Shown here: in pieces, positions 63,302 to 64,000 of the stretch | Position numbering within the stretch: the first letter of the stretch is position 1 | Layout of the letters: each line of letters starts with the position of its first letter | Assembly (NCBI RefSeq): GCF_014076415.1 | Contig: NZ_CP043568.1 | Location: 806,001-870,000, forward strand | Length of the DNA: 64,000 nt | Direction: 5' to 3' | From: Comamonas testosteroni | GTDB lineage: Bacteria; Pseudomonadota; Gammaproteobacteria; Burkholderiales; Burkholderiaceae_C | The notes under the pieces: generated by a model | The model's database searches: none | What the model was told of the DNA's origin: nothing | Seen by the model: only the letters and a program-made list of their open reading frames with translations | Made by a program: the position numbers and the translations under genes

Positions 63302-63567
63302 GGTGTGGAGTTTGGCAAGCTTTCACTTGGTGAGGACTTGCGCAGACAAGAATGCAACAACGGCCTGCCCCCTGAGGCAGCCGTCTTGCCTGAACCTGTT
63401 TTGCGTAAGTCGTGATGGTTTTGCGACCGGCGAGTGACGCACTGGCCCGTCTGCGCGACAATAGCGGATTCGGCGCTGGCGGCAGCCCGGCTTCGGGGCG
63501 GCTGCGGTGGCCCCGGACGGGAGACAAAGCCCCTGCCTCCGCTTTTTCCACTTCATATTTTGACGCC
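63302..63567 (+). other. Upstream region of the ABC transporter gene with a GC-rich foldable leader
   Basis: Non-coding. From about 63470 to 63542 it holds nested complementary segments: GCGG with CCGC, GGCAG with CTGCC, GCAGCC with GGCTGC, and CCC-GGAC-GGG. No riboswitch family was recognised. A GACAAT sequence at 63457-63462 could be a -10 element. Confidence 0.4.
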
Positions 63568-64000
63568 ATGAAAAAACGTACCCTGCTGGCCTCGGTGGCC
63601 CTGACTGCAATTTTGGCTGCCTGCGGCAAGAACGAGCCCGCAAGCAACACTGCTGCAGCTCCTGCGCCCGCTCCTGCGGCAGCTGCCGCCAAGCTGGTGG
63701 TGGGCCTGGACGACAACTTCCCGCCCATGGGTTTCCGTGATGACAAGAACGAGCTGGTCGGTTTCGACATCGACATGGCCCGTGAAGTGGCCAAGCGCGC
63801 CAATATCGAAGTGGAGTTCAAGCCCATCGACTGGAACGCCAAGGAAGCCGAGCTGCTGGGCAAGCGTGTGGACGCGCTGTGGAACGGCCTGACCATTCTG
63901 GAAGAGCGCAAGGAAAAGATCCTGTTCTCCGATCCCTACATGGTGAACAAGCAGATCATCATCGTGAAGGCCGGCTCTCCCATCAAGAGCAAGGCCGACA
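63568..64000 (+). CDS. Amino acid ABC transporter substrate-binding lipoprotein (partial)
   Basis: The first 144 residues are in the window and the gene continues past its end. A lipoprotein signal peptide (LTAILAACGKN, Cys about residue 20) is followed by an Ala/Pro linker and the mature domain KLVVGLDDNFPPMGFRD...ELVGFDIDMAREVAKR, which is the start of a type 2 periplasmic binding protein for polar amino acids. The specific amino acid cannot be assigned. Permease and ATPase genes are expected downstream. Confidence 0.92.
   Translation, partial: MKKRTLLASVALTAILAACGKNEPASNTAAAPAPAPAAAAAKLVVGLDDNFPPMGFRDDKNELVGFDIDMAREVAKRANIEVEFKPIDWNAKEAELLGKRVDALWNGLTILEERKEKILFSDPYMVNKQIIIVKAGSPIKSKAD

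Noticed and set aside
63470..63542. FMN or cobalamin riboswitch
   Set aside because: A short TTCGGGGCGG stretch recalls FMN elements, but the other conserved segments are missing and the downstream gene is an amino-acid transporter.

Overview
The window is about 62% GC and reads as the chromosome of a Comamonadaceae bacterium (Burkholderiales), most likely Comamonas or a close relative such as Delftia. The evidence is an Omp32-type porin, cytochrome c biogenesis system II (resB/ccsB), an NrtR-controlled NAD salvage locus, the block ponA | pilMNOPQ-aroK-aroB-dgt, and gltBD. I see no rRNA, tRNA, CRISPR array, prophage or conjugative module. All assignments come from reading the sequence and recalled family knowledge; no database search was run.

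Layout. 0-6.3 kb: OsmC-like protein, coq7, two tandem porins, and groES-groEL under a perfect CIRCE operator. 6.4-9.1 kb: a large protein with no evident membrane segment, a duplicated Cache-like region and a C-terminal CheW-like domain; it is the least ordinary gene here. 9.1-16.2 kb: an H-NS-like protein, a GNAT acetyltransferase, then the NAD salvage run pncA-pncB-nadE-nadM/Nudix, divergent from its probable repressor nrtR. 16.3-29.1 kb: a 57-residue DUF1328 membrane protein, metK divergent from two overlapping LpxL-type acyltransferases, an epoxide-hydrolase-like enzyme, engB, cytochrome c4, resB-ccsB, msrP-msrQ, an ODP-like metallo-beta-lactamase protein, lptM and cyaY. 29.2-40 kb: penicillin-binding protein 1A divergent from pilMNOPQ, followed by aroK, aroB and dgt.

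40-56 kb: DUF1415 plus an overlapping methyltransferase, pgi-tal facing a HexR-like regulator, then a ten-gene minus-strand cluster for the lower beta-ketoadipate pathway (pcaI, pcaJ, pcaF, Bug receptor, pcaD, cyclase, YciI-like, SDR, AtoE transporter, catC). A divergent IclR/PcaR regulator with a clear TGTTC/GAACA operator controls it. A RAYT transposase gene follows. This block lies between dgt and gltB, genes that I recall as close neighbours in other beta-proteobacteria, so it may be inserted. 56-64 kb: gltB-gltD, a DUF3293 protein, and the start of an amino-acid ABC transporter binding lipoprotein that runs off the end.

Three families of small intergenic repeats were found by eye: a short palindrome (GCGCTT-N7-AAGCGC, three copies), an 82-nt hairpin element (two clear copies plus one likely copy), and a 39-nt GC-rich repeat (two copies in the pca cluster). 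They and the RAYT gene are the main mobile or repetitive signals.
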